From Syntrophorhabdaceae bacterium (lineage in GTDB: Bacteria; Desulfobacterota; Syntrophorhabdia; Syntrophorhabdales; Syntrophorhabdaceae), in NCBI GenBank assembly GCA_026416315.1, contig JAOAFK010000160.1:1-9384 (forward strand): DNA of 9,384 nucleotides, given 5' to 3'. Within the stretch, counting starts at the first letter, position 1; every line of letters begins with the position of its first letter. The position numbers and the translations under genes are program-made. Positions 1 through 6,334 of this stretch are shown in pieces. The notes under the pieces are model-generated. The model was given only the letters and a program-made list of their open reading frames with translations. It had not been told where the DNA came from and made no database searches.

Positions 1-900
1 GCCTTTGCAAACATAATAGAGTTTATGGAAGAAGAGTTAGAGGAGAAGACAGGCAAAAGCATAAAGATACCTGTAGACAGAGAAGGGGCTGAGATACTCC
101 TAATCCATAATGCTGGTGAGTTTATGTCCTGGCCAGAAAACACCATCGCCTTTGCCATAATATTCGATATAGCAGGTATAGACTGGACCCTATCCAGTGA
201 GCTTTCAGGATATGATGCAGTAAATTATGGCGTATGGTATGATGATGTACAGTTTGCTCGTATAGCAGTGAGGCACGCCGAGATTGCAAGGTCACTGAAG
301 GTAAAAAAGATAAATGTGGGTGAGTGCGGTCATGCCCATAAGGCCATGATAGTGATAGCGGATAGGATATTAACAGGGGATTTAAATATCCCAAGAGAAA
401 GTGCGATTCCTCTCCTTGCTGATATCGTGTTAAATGAAAAGATTAAGCTTGATCCTTCAAAAAACAATTTTGCCGTGACCCTCCATGACCCCTGTAATAT
501 GGTGAGGCTTATGGGGATTGTGGAGCCCCAGAGGCAGATTTTGAGAAAGATTTGTCCCCAGTTTAGAGAAATGGAACCCCATGGAGTTGAAAATTATTGC
601 TGTGGAGGCGGCAGCGGCTTTGCCATCATGCAGTCCATGAATTTTCCTGATTGGAGAAATGTTATATCAGGAAGGATGAAATTGAAACAGATACTCGATG
701 TTTTTCAAGATGTTATTTCCCCTGATATAAAAAAATATGTATGCGCACCTTGTTCGAACTGTAAAGGCCAGATGCGAGACCTCTTTGCCTTTTATAATGT
801 CTTTGAGAGATGTAATATACTTTATGGTGGTCTTGTAGAGTTGATCGTCAATGCCATGGTGGATCTAAAAAAACCCTTCATAGAATGGGAATGGAGGTAA
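1..900 (+). CDS. HdrD/DsrK-like CCG-domain iron-sulfur protein, 3' part only
   Basis: This is the C-terminal 299 residues of a heterodisulfide-reductase-D-like protein. The frame is open back to base 1, so the gene starts outside the window and the Met at codon 9 is probably internal. Residue numbers count from the first visible codon. GECGH (108-111) and the CCG signature are visible: HDPC with Cys165, YCCGGG with Cys200/201, then CAPCSNC with Cys248, 251 and 254. Such motifs in HdrB/HdrD hold the non-cubane or otherwise special iron-sulfur centre that acts on disulfides. The layout parallels the second half of the DsrK encoded downstream, so the missing N-terminus probably carries two [4Fe-4S] motifs, as DsrK does. 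Its place ahead of dsrM in the same operon suggests an extra cytoplasmic subunit or partner of the Dsr complex. Family assignment is firm; substrate and partner are inferred. Confidence 0.85.
   Translation, partial: AFANIIEFMEEELEEKTGKSIKIPVDREGAEILLIHNAGEFMSWPENTIAFAIIFDIAGIDWTLSSELSGYDAVNYGVWYDDVQFARIAVRHAEIARSLKVKKINVGECGHAHKAMIVIADRILTGDLNIPRESAIPLLADIVLNEKIKLDPSKNNFAVTLHDPCNMVRLMGIVEPQRQILRKICPQFREMEPHGVENYCCGGGSGFAIMQSMNFPDWRNVISGRMKLKQILDVFQDVISPDIKKYVCAPCSNCKGQMRDLFAFYNVFERCNILYGGLVELIVNAMVDLKKPFIEWEWR
893..897 (+). promoter_or_regulatory. Shine-Dalgarno GGAGG for the RsbRD-like gene
   Basis: GGAGG lies in the last codons of the HdrD-like gene. It is 21 nt before GTG 919, too far for normal use, but 6 nt before in-frame CTG 904 and 3 nt before ATC 901. 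It therefore argues for a non-canonical upstream start that adds five or six residues. Confidence 0.45.
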
Positions 901-918
901 ATCCTGTCGACAAAAGGT

Positions 919-1392
919 GTGCTTCTTAATAGCAAAAAAGAGATCATTGAAAGATGGTTTGAAATGATTATTTCCTTTTACCCTGAAGATGCCAAAACAT
1001 TCATGCTCTATGAAAAGGATAGATTCTTAAACCCCATAGGCACTACCATCTTAGATGCCATTAACATTATATATGACTTTCTTTTTGAGGGTAAGGACAA
1101 AAACCTTGCAACATATGCTTTAGAAAGTATAATAAAGATTATGGCCCTTGAAGCTGTAAAGATGTCTCATGTGACCTCCATTGGTCTGTATCTGAAAAAC
1201 ATCCTCCAAGAAAGATATGCCACAGAGGATCAAGAAGTCCTAAATACTGTATATGAAAGAATAGATGAGTTAAGCGTTACAGCGGTTCACATGTATATGA
1301 GATGCAAAGAGGAGATAAATCGTATAAGGTTAAAAGAGATGTATGCATGGAATTTTAGAATGGATATGCTGAAATATAGGGGAGCTGATTAA
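919..1392 (+). CDS. RsbRD N-terminal-domain-like protein in the dsr operon
   Basis: This is a soluble, mostly helical protein of 157 residues from the GTG start. It resembles the RsbRD N-terminal domain, the sensor part of RsbT co-antagonist proteins. Supporting segments are the RWF at residues 12-14 and the KDRF-NPIG segment at 34-41 (one residue between), followed by alternating amphipathic helices. No STAS domain follows, so it is a free-standing sensor-type domain. No membrane segment or metal motif is visible. It lies 18 bp after the HdrD-like gene and 2 bp before dsrM, so it is co-transcribed with the Dsr complex. From memory, similar proteins occur next to dsrM in other sulfate reducers, but their role is not known to me. 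The start is uncertain: GTG 919 has no properly spaced ribosome site, whereas GGAGG at 893-897 is well placed for in-frame CTG 904 or ATC 901. Confidence 0.75.
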   Translation: MLLNSKKEIIERWFEMIISFYPEDAKTFMLYEKDRFLNPIGTTILDAINIIYDFLFEGKDKNLATYALESIIKIMALEAVKMSHVTSIGLYLKNILQERYATEDQEVLNTVYERIDELSVTAVHMYMRCKEEINRIRLKEMYAWNFRMDMLKYRGAD

Positions 1393-1394
1393 CC

Positions 1395-2393
1395 ATGAAG
1401 GTGATATTGCCTTTTTTTCTCGTGATAGCTATTGTATTTTTTATCTATGGAGGAATCAAATTCTACGATGCCCACATCATATTAGGCATCATTATTCCAT
1501 ATGTATGTTTTGCTGTAGCCATTGTGGGTTTTGTGGCAAGGGTGATAAAATGGGCAATCTCTCCTGTACCTTTTAATATAACCACAGTTTGCGGACAGCA
1601 AAAATCCCTTCCTTTTATAAGACATAGCTTTATTGAGAGCCCTGCCTCAAGGACCGGCGTATTTATCAGGATGTTGTTTGAGACCTTATTTTTTCGCTCC
1701 CTTTCAAGAAACGATAGGGCAGAACTTTATGGAAACGAAAGAAGACTCATTTATGGAAGGGATAGATATCTGTGGCTCGCGTCTATTCTATTCCACTGGA
1801 GTTTGCTTATAATCGTTTTAAGACACCTTCGATTTTTTTTAGAGCCTGTCCCACACTGGATTTTATTCTTACAGGATTTGGATAGCCTGTTTCAATCTCA
1901 CTTGACACCTTTCTATATCAGTAATGTCTTAATATCCATGGGCATCTTATATCTGTTTTTTAGAAGATTCAAAAAAAGAAACTACTACATATCCCTTCCC
2001 TCTGATTATTTTATCCTCTTTCTTATAGGTGGCATTATTATATCAGGCATACTTTTAAGACACATATATAGGGCTGATCTGTATTCAGTAAAGGTGTTCT
2101 TATATGGGTTAATTTATTTAAACCCTGTTCCTTTTGGTGGTTTTGGCGTAATGTTTTATATCCATTTCTGTCTTATATGTATTCTTTTAGCCTATCTACC
2201 ATATAGCAAGCTTATGCACATGGCAGGTGTGTTTCTAAGCCCTACAAGGAATATAAGAAATGATAGCCGTGCAAGAAGACATATTAATCCATGGAATTAT
2301 CCTGTTAAAGTCCATTCATATGAAGAATGGGAAAAAGAGTTTAAAGATGCCTTAAAGGAGGCAGGTATCCCGCAAGAAGGTGGTAATGGATAA
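1395..2393 (+). CDS. dsrM: DsrM, cytochrome b (NarI-like) membrane subunit of the Dsr complex
   Basis: A 332-residue integral membrane protein, the usual length for long-form DsrM. In the family it carries heme b, takes electrons from menaquinol and passes them to DsrK. Likely membrane helices are at residues 4-22, 28-52, 125-147, 172-189, 204-222 and 250-270. The motif CGQQKSLP (66-73), characteristic of DsrM, lies after the second helix. Candidate heme ligands are His134, His144, His223 and His257, with His275 as another possibility. The basic C-terminal tail (from about 285) probably faces the cytoplasm and DsrK. The start ATG is preceded by AGGGGAG at 1378-1384 with a 10-nt gap. The gene begins 2 bp after the RsbRD-like gene and overlaps dsrK by 8 bp. 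Assignment is firm from sequence and gene order; the exact heme ligands are inferred. Confidence 0.93.
   Translation: MKVILPFFLVIAIVFFIYGGIKFYDAHIILGIIIPYVCFAVAIVGFVARVIKWAISPVPFNITTVCGQQKSLPFIRHSFIESPASRTGVFIRMLFETLFFRSLSRNDRAELYGNERRLIYGRDRYLWLASILFHWSLLIIVLRHLRFFLEPVPHWILFLQDLDSLFQSHLTPFYISNVLISMGILYLFFRRFKKRNYYISLPSDYFILFLIGGIIISGILLRHIYRADLYSVKVFLYGLIYLNPVPFGGFGVMFYIHFCLICILLAYLPYSKLMHMAGVFLSPTRNIRNDSRARRHINPWNYPVKVHSYEEWEKEFKDALKEAGIPQEGGNG
2375..2380 (+). promoter_or_regulatory. Shine-Dalgarno AGAAGG deciding the dsrK start
   Basis: AGAAGG ends at 2380, leaving 5 nt before ATG 2386. The in-frame GTG at 2380 overlaps this element and so cannot use it. This supports the ATG as the dsrK start. 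Confidence 0.55.
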
Positions 2394-3972
2394 ACCAGAC
2401 GAGATAAAAAAGACATTGAACATTGACCGTCCAGAGGGAGACTGGATGGAGTCCAAGGTGGAATTTAAAAAAGGCACATATTGTTATGGTGCTCCTTTAA
2501 AACACCAGCAATATTTAGGGCTTCCACATCAAAGAGAATGGCAGCCCCATGATCCGGACTGGAAATTGCCAGAAAACTGGAAAGAAATCATAATAGAAGG
2601 CATGAAAGGGATTCTTAAGAAAAACCGAGCATTAAAGCTCTTTATGGATATCTGTGTTCGATGCGGTGCCTGTGCAGATAAGTGTCATTTCTTTATTGGT
2701 TCAGGTGATCCTAAAAACATGCCTGTGGTTAGGGCTGAACTACTCCGTTCTGTTTACAGAAGATATTTCACCTTGCAGGGAAGATTATTCCGGCGTCTTG
2801 CAGGTGCAAGGGATTTGACTGTAGATGTCTTAAAAGAATGGTTTTATTATTTCTATCAGTGTACAGAGTGCAGGCGATGTTCCGTATACTGTCCATATGG
2901 CATTGATACCTGCGAAATTACCATGGCTGCAAGGGAACTTTTAAACCTTGTGGGTTGTAATATCCAATGGATTGTTGAGCCCGCATCAAATTGTTACAGA
3001 ACAGGTAACCATCTCGGTGTTCCCCCTCATGCCTTTAAAGAAACATTAGGATTTGCTCTTGATGAGATAAGGGATATTACAGGTATAAATATAGAGGCAC
3101 CTATCAATAAAAAGGGTGCTGAAGTTCTTTTTGTTGCACCATCTGCTGATTACTTTGCAAGCCCCCACTGGTATACCCTTTTAGGATATCTCATGTTGTT
3201 TCATGAGATAGGACTTGATTACACATGGAGTGCATATGCTTCAGAGGGAGGAAATTTCGGACTTTTCCATTCCACAGAGCTTGCAAAGAGACTAAATGCA
3301 AAGATATATGAAGAGGCAAAAAGATTAAAGGTGAAATGGATTTTGGGCGGTGAATGCGGTCACATGTGGAGGGTTATACACCAGTATATGGATACCATGA
3401 ACGGTCCTGCGGATTTTCTTGAAGTACCCGTTTCTCCCATAACAGGCACAAGGTTCGAACATGCAAGGTCCACAAAGATGATTCATATAGCAGAATTCAC
3501 AGCAGACCTGATACAGAACAATAAATTAAATCTCGATAAATCCAGAAACGATAAATGGATAATCACATTTCATGACTCTTGTAATCCCGCAAGAAGTATG
3601 GGATTATTGGAAGAGCCGAGATTTATCATCAAGAATACATGCAATCATTTCTATGAGATGCCTGAGAATACCATCAGAGAAAAGACCTTCTGCTGTGGAA
3701 GTGGAGCGGGTCTCGGGGCTGATGAAAATCTCGAGATGCGCCTTAAAGGCGGCATGCCCAGGGCAATGGCTGTAAAATATGTTAAAGAGAAATATGGAGT
3801 AAATATGCTTGCCTGTATGTGTGCCATAGATAAGGCAGCACTGCCGGCGGTACTCGATTACTGGGTTTCAGGTGTTGAGGTATGCGGCGTCCATGAACTT
3901 GTAGGAAATGCCCTTGTTATGAAAGGAGAAAAGAAGAGGGAGACAAATTTAAGGGGAGAACCATTAGAGTGA
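2386..3972 (+). CDS. dsrK: DsrK, HdrD-like catalytic iron-sulfur subunit of the Dsr complex
   Basis: DsrK is the cytoplasmic subunit that, in the accepted model, reduces the trisulfide of DsrC and returns it to the sulfite reductase cycle. The protein has 528 residues from ATG 2386. Two ferredoxin-type motifs are clear: CVRCGACADKC (Cys90, 93, 96, 100) and CTECRRCSVYC (Cys159, 162, 165, 169). The C-terminal half holds GGECGH (322-326) and a CCG-type signature: HDSC (Cys399), FCCGSG (Cys436/437) and ACMC (Cys477/479). The last element is CxC rather than the CxxC of HdrD. I prefer ATG 2386 to GTG 2380 because AGAAGG at 2375-2380 is then 5 nt upstream. The start overlaps dsrM, suggesting translational coupling. 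Residues after about 512 form a charged tail. Identity is near certain. Confidence 0.97.
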   Translation: MDKPDEIKKTLNIDRPEGDWMESKVEFKKGTYCYGAPLKHQQYLGLPHQREWQPHDPDWKLPENWKEIIIEGMKGILKKNRALKLFMDICVRCGACADKCHFFIGSGDPKNMPVVRAELLRSVYRRYFTLQGRLFRRLAGARDLTVDVLKEWFYYFYQCTECRRCSVYCPYGIDTCEITMAARELLNLVGCNIQWIVEPASNCYRTGNHLGVPPHAFKETLGFALDEIRDITGINIEAPINKKGAEVLFVAPSADYFASPHWYTLLGYLMLFHEIGLDYTWSAYASEGGNFGLFHSTELAKRLNAKIYEEAKRLKVKWILGGECGHMWRVIHQYMDTMNGPADFLEVPVSPITGTRFEHARSTKMIHIAEFTADLIQNNKLNLDKSRNDKWIITFHDSCNPARSMGLLEEPRFIIKNTCNHFYEMPENTIREKTFCCGSGAGLGADENLEMRLKGGMPRAMAVKYVKEKYGVNMLACMCAIDKAALPAVLDYWVSGVEVCGVHELVGNALVMKGEKKRETNLRGEPLE

Positions 3973-4015
3973 GTTTATCGAGTTGATAGAGTTTTTAGAG
4001 TTCAGAGGTTTATAG
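3971..4015 (+). repeat. Degenerate 9-bp tandem repeat between dsrK and dsrJ
   Basis: Four consecutive 9-mers begin with GAGTT: gagtttatc (3971), gagttgata (3980), gagttttta (3989) and gagttcaga (3998). A fifth, diverged unit, ggtttatag, starts at 4007. The array begins inside the dsrK stop codon (TGA 3970-3972) and fills most of the 78-bp gap before dsrJ, the only real gap in the operon. The repeat is seen directly; a role in RNA processing or regulation is not shown. Confidence 0.6.
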
Positions 4016-4050
4016 AGAAATATATTGATGAAATTATTAAGGATTTTGAA

Positions 4051-4428
4051 ATGATAAAGATTTTAATATCTCTAATCCTATTTCTTATGGTTGTTTTTCT
4101 GCCTGTTGGTTATAATGTGTATACAGGCAAAACAGCATATATTCCTGTTTTACAGCCACCGGAACAAAGGGGAGAATGTGTTGAAAATGTTATGTTCATG
4201 AGAAAAAAGCATAGCCTTTTACTTGAAAAATGGCGGGATGCATATGTGAGGGATGGCATAAAAAGATATGTATCAATAAACGGTATCTATAAGATAAGCC
4301 TCACTGGCACATGTCTTGAATGTCATTCTAATAAAACACAGTTTTGCGATAGATGCCATGATTATTTAGGGGTTAAACCCAGATGCTGGAGTTGTCATAA
4401 TATTCCTGAAAAGGTAGCTAAAAAATGA
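4051..4428 (+). CDS. dsrJ: DsrJ, membrane-anchored periplasmic triheme cytochrome c
   Basis: This 125-residue protein is typical in length for DsrJ. Residues 2-22 form an uncleaved-looking hydrophobic anchor, and the rest should be periplasmic. Three CxxCH heme-binding motifs are present: CLECH (88-92), CDRCH (99-103) and CWSCH (112-116). An extra cysteine, Cys43 in GEC, matches the conserved cysteine that serves as the unusual distal heme ligand in characterised DsrJ proteins. His54 in the nearby MRKKH segment is another possible ligand. The ATG is preceded by AAGGA at 4039-4043 with a 7-nt gap, and the stop overlaps the dsrO start (ATGA). DsrJ works with DsrO on the periplasmic side; its physiological electron partner is still debated. 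Identity is firm from the motifs and position. Confidence 0.95.
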   Translation: MIKILISLILFLMVVFLPVGYNVYTGKTAYIPVLQPPEQRGECVENVMFMRKKHSLLLEKWRDAYVRDGIKRYVSINGIYKISLTGTCLECHSNKTQFCDRCHDYLGVKPRCWSCHNIPEKVAKK

Positions 4429-5177
4429 ACAGAAGGGATTTTCTTAAATTTACAGGTATCCTTGCCATAGGTGTGGCAGCCCATCAGGCAATCAATATGC
4501 TTTCAGGCTCTGATGCGAGACAATCCCAGAAAAAGAGAGAGAAATGGGCCATGGCAATAAGCTTTAGTGCCTGCGTAAAAAAGGAAGGATGTAAGGCATG
4601 TATTGATGCCTGTCATTTTATCCACAATGTCCCCGAATTCGGCAATCCAAAAGACGAGATCAAATGGATATGGCAGTCACCCTTTGAAACGGTTTTTGGG
4701 GATGAAACAAATGTTTTTACAAAAAGTATGTTGAAAAATCTATCTGTTCTGTGTCTGTGCAATCATTGTGAAAATCCACCTTGCGTAAGGGTGTGTCCAA
4801 CAAAGGCAACCTGGATCAGAAAGGATGGTATTGTGATGATGGATTACCATAGGTGCATTGGGTGCAGATACTGTATGGCCGCATGCCCTTATGATGCAAG
4901 GAGTTTTAACTGGAGGGAACCTGAACCGTTTATAAAGGAGATTAATCGTGATTTTCCAAGGAGGTCAAAAGGCGTGGTGGAGAAATGCAATTTCTGTGAG
5001 GAAAGGATCTCTCAAGGTTTTCTTCCTGCTTGCGTTGAGGCATGTACAGAGAGGGCGTTGATATTCGGTGATTTAAATGACTCGGATTCTGAAATTTCAC
5101 GGTTATTAAGAACGAGATTCAGTATCCAGAGAAAACCTCATCTCGGGACAGATCCGAAGGTATTTTATCTATTTTGA
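4425..5177 (+). CDS. dsrO: DsrO, Tat-exported ferredoxin-like iron-sulfur subunit
   Basis: This is a 250-residue periplasmic electron-transfer subunit of the HybA/NrfC type. The N-terminus is a twin-arginine signal, NRRDFLKF, followed by a hydrophobic stretch to about residue 25, so the folded cluster-loaded protein should be Tat-exported. Cysteines group as 50/56/59/63, 112/115/120/124, 144/147/150/154 and 188/191/203/207. That is room for up to four [4Fe-4S] clusters if paired as in the NrfC family; Cys110 is additional. DsrO should connect DsrJ hemes with the membrane subunit DsrP. The gene overlaps dsrJ by 4 bp (ATGA), indicating translational coupling, and dsrP follows after 6 bp. The ends look intact. 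The number of bound clusters is inferred from cysteine spacing only. Confidence 0.95.
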   Translation: MNRRDFLKFTGILAIGVAAHQAINMLSGSDARQSQKKREKWAMAISFSACVKKEGCKACIDACHFIHNVPEFGNPKDEIKWIWQSPFETVFGDETNVFTKSMLKNLSVLCLCNHCENPPCVRVCPTKATWIRKDGIVMMDYHRCIGCRYCMAACPYDARSFNWREPEPFIKEINRDFPRRSKGVVEKCNFCEERISQGFLPACVEACTERALIFGDLNDSDSEISRLLRTRFSIQRKPHLGTDPKVFYLF

Positions 5178-5183
5178 GGTATT

Positions 5184-6332
5184 ATGATAGAAAAGGCATT
5201 TAAAGGGACCTCAGGATATTGGCTTTGGCTTTTTTTTCTCTTTTTTTTGGTTATTGCCGGTTTTATCTCATATCTAAGGCAGCTTCACGAGGGTCTCACC
5301 ATCACAGGTATGGGAAGGGATATTTCCTGGGGGTTATACATTGCAAATTTTACCTTCCTTGTGGGGATTGCAGCATCCGCTGTTATAGTTGTGTTACCCT
5401 ACTATGTCCACGATTATAAAAAATTCAGTGTAGTTACAGTCCTTGGGGAATTTCTCGCAGTATCTTCGGTTATTATGACCATACTTTTCATAACAGTGGA
5501 TTTGGGTATGCCATCACGGATCTTAAACGTGTTATTTTATCCTACGCCCTCTTCTTTGCTTTTCTGGGATATGGTTGTCCTTTCAGGTTATCTTGTTTTA
5601 AATCTCATTATAGGCTGGGTAACCCTTGATGCTGAAATGAAAGAGATTGAACCGCCAAAATGGTTAAAACCCCTTGCTTATATATCCATACCGTGGGCAA
5701 TAAGTATCCATACCGTGACAGCATTTATATATTCTGGACTTGTTGCAAGGCCATTCTGGCATACGGCACTCCTTGCCCCCCGTTTTTTAGCCTCAGCCTT
5801 TGCATCAGGACCTTCTGTCCTTGTTATACTGTGTTATATAATGGGGTATCACGGAGCGTTTTATTTAGAAAGGGATATCATAAAAAAACTTACAACAATC
5901 ATTACCTATGCTCTGGCCATACATATCTTTTTTACTTTAGCAGAGATATATACTGTATTTTATGGTAATGTCCCGGCGCATAAAACCCATTTAGAATTTC
6001 TTTTCTATGGAGTCCCATGGAATAGATTTCTTATGCCATGGGCCTGGGGTTCTATATTAGGTGCTGCTATAGCCTTTATTTTATTTTTGACTGCTTCGAA
6101 AAGAAGGGACGATGTTACCTTATTCGCCAGCCTCCTTACAGTATTCTCCATATGGGCGGAAAAAGGATTGGGCCTTGTCATAGGTGGTTTTGTGCCTACA
6201 GTCCTTTATAAATTTCCAAAGTATATTCCCACATTATACGAGGTGCTCATAACTTTTGGGATCTACGGGGTAGGGGCTATCATACTTACCATACTGTTCA
6301 AAATGGCTGCCTCGGTGAGGCAGGGTAACTGA
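5184..6332 (+). CDS. dsrP: DsrP, NrfD-like quinone-interacting membrane subunit
   Basis: A 382-residue polytopic membrane protein of the NrfD/PsrC family with about ten hydrophobic helices, at approximately 12-30, 50-72, 84-104, 126-146, 164-186, 207-226, 236-258, 285-303, 310-330 and 352-372. The segment GMGRDISWGLYIANF (42-56) and the later LASAFASGPS (202-211) are strongly DsrP-like. In the accepted model it exchanges electrons between the menaquinone pool and periplasmic DsrO/DsrJ. No heme motif is visible, as expected. GAGG at 5176-5179 lies 4 nt before the ATG, overlapping the dsrO stop. The gene ends 2 bp from the stop of the convergent kinase gene. Near its start, two runs of eight T encode Phe-rich helix residues. 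Identity is firm. Confidence 0.95.
   Translation: MIEKAFKGTSGYWLWLFFLFFLVIAGFISYLRQLHEGLTITGMGRDISWGLYIANFTFLVGIAASAVIVVLPYYVHDYKKFSVVTVLGEFLAVSSVIMTILFITVDLGMPSRILNVLFYPTPSSLLFWDMVVLSGYLVLNLIIGWVTLDAEMKEIEPPKWLKPLAYISIPWAISIHTVTAFIYSGLVARPFWHTALLAPRFLASAFASGPSVLVILCYIMGYHGAFYLERDIIKKLTTIITYALAIHIFFTLAEIYTVFYGNVPAHKTHLEFLFYGVPWNRFLMPWAWGSILGAAIAFILFLTASKRRDDVTLFASLLTVFSIWAEKGLGLVIGGFVPTVLYKFPKYIPTLYEVLITFGIYGVGAIILTILFKMAASVRQGN
6307..6323 (-). terminator. Possible hairpin terminator of the kinase operon inside dsrP
   Basis: CTGCCTC and GAGGCAG form a perfect 7-bp, GC-rich stem with a 3-nt loop, inside the last codons of dsrP. Read on the - strand it begins 11 nt after the kinase stop and is followed by a short ATTTT. 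The T-run is weak, so function is uncertain. Confidence 0.35.
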
Positions 6333-6334
6333 CT

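Noticed and set aside
122..394. 90-codon open frame on the - strand
   Set aside because: It lies wholly inside the HdrD-like gene, encodes no recognisable domain, and has low-complexity composition typical of an antisense shadow.
891..929. Short ATG frame MEVNPVD... overlapping the end of the HdrD-like gene
   Set aside because: It ends after 12 codons and would need a frameshift to enter the RsbRD-like gene; no slippery site is visible.
2380..2385. GTG 2380 as dsrK start
   Set aside because: It overlaps the ribosome site itself; ATG 2386 has correct spacing and a more typical DsrK N-terminus.
3572..3775. 67-codon + strand open frame inside dsrK
   Set aside because: It overlaps the conserved CCG region of DsrK in another frame and shows no family features of its own.
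5219..5968. Two + strand open frames (5219-5419 and 5660-5968) inside dsrP
   Set aside because: Both are alternative frames of conserved NrfD-like sequence; their Cys- and Tyr-rich products are characteristic of shadow frames.
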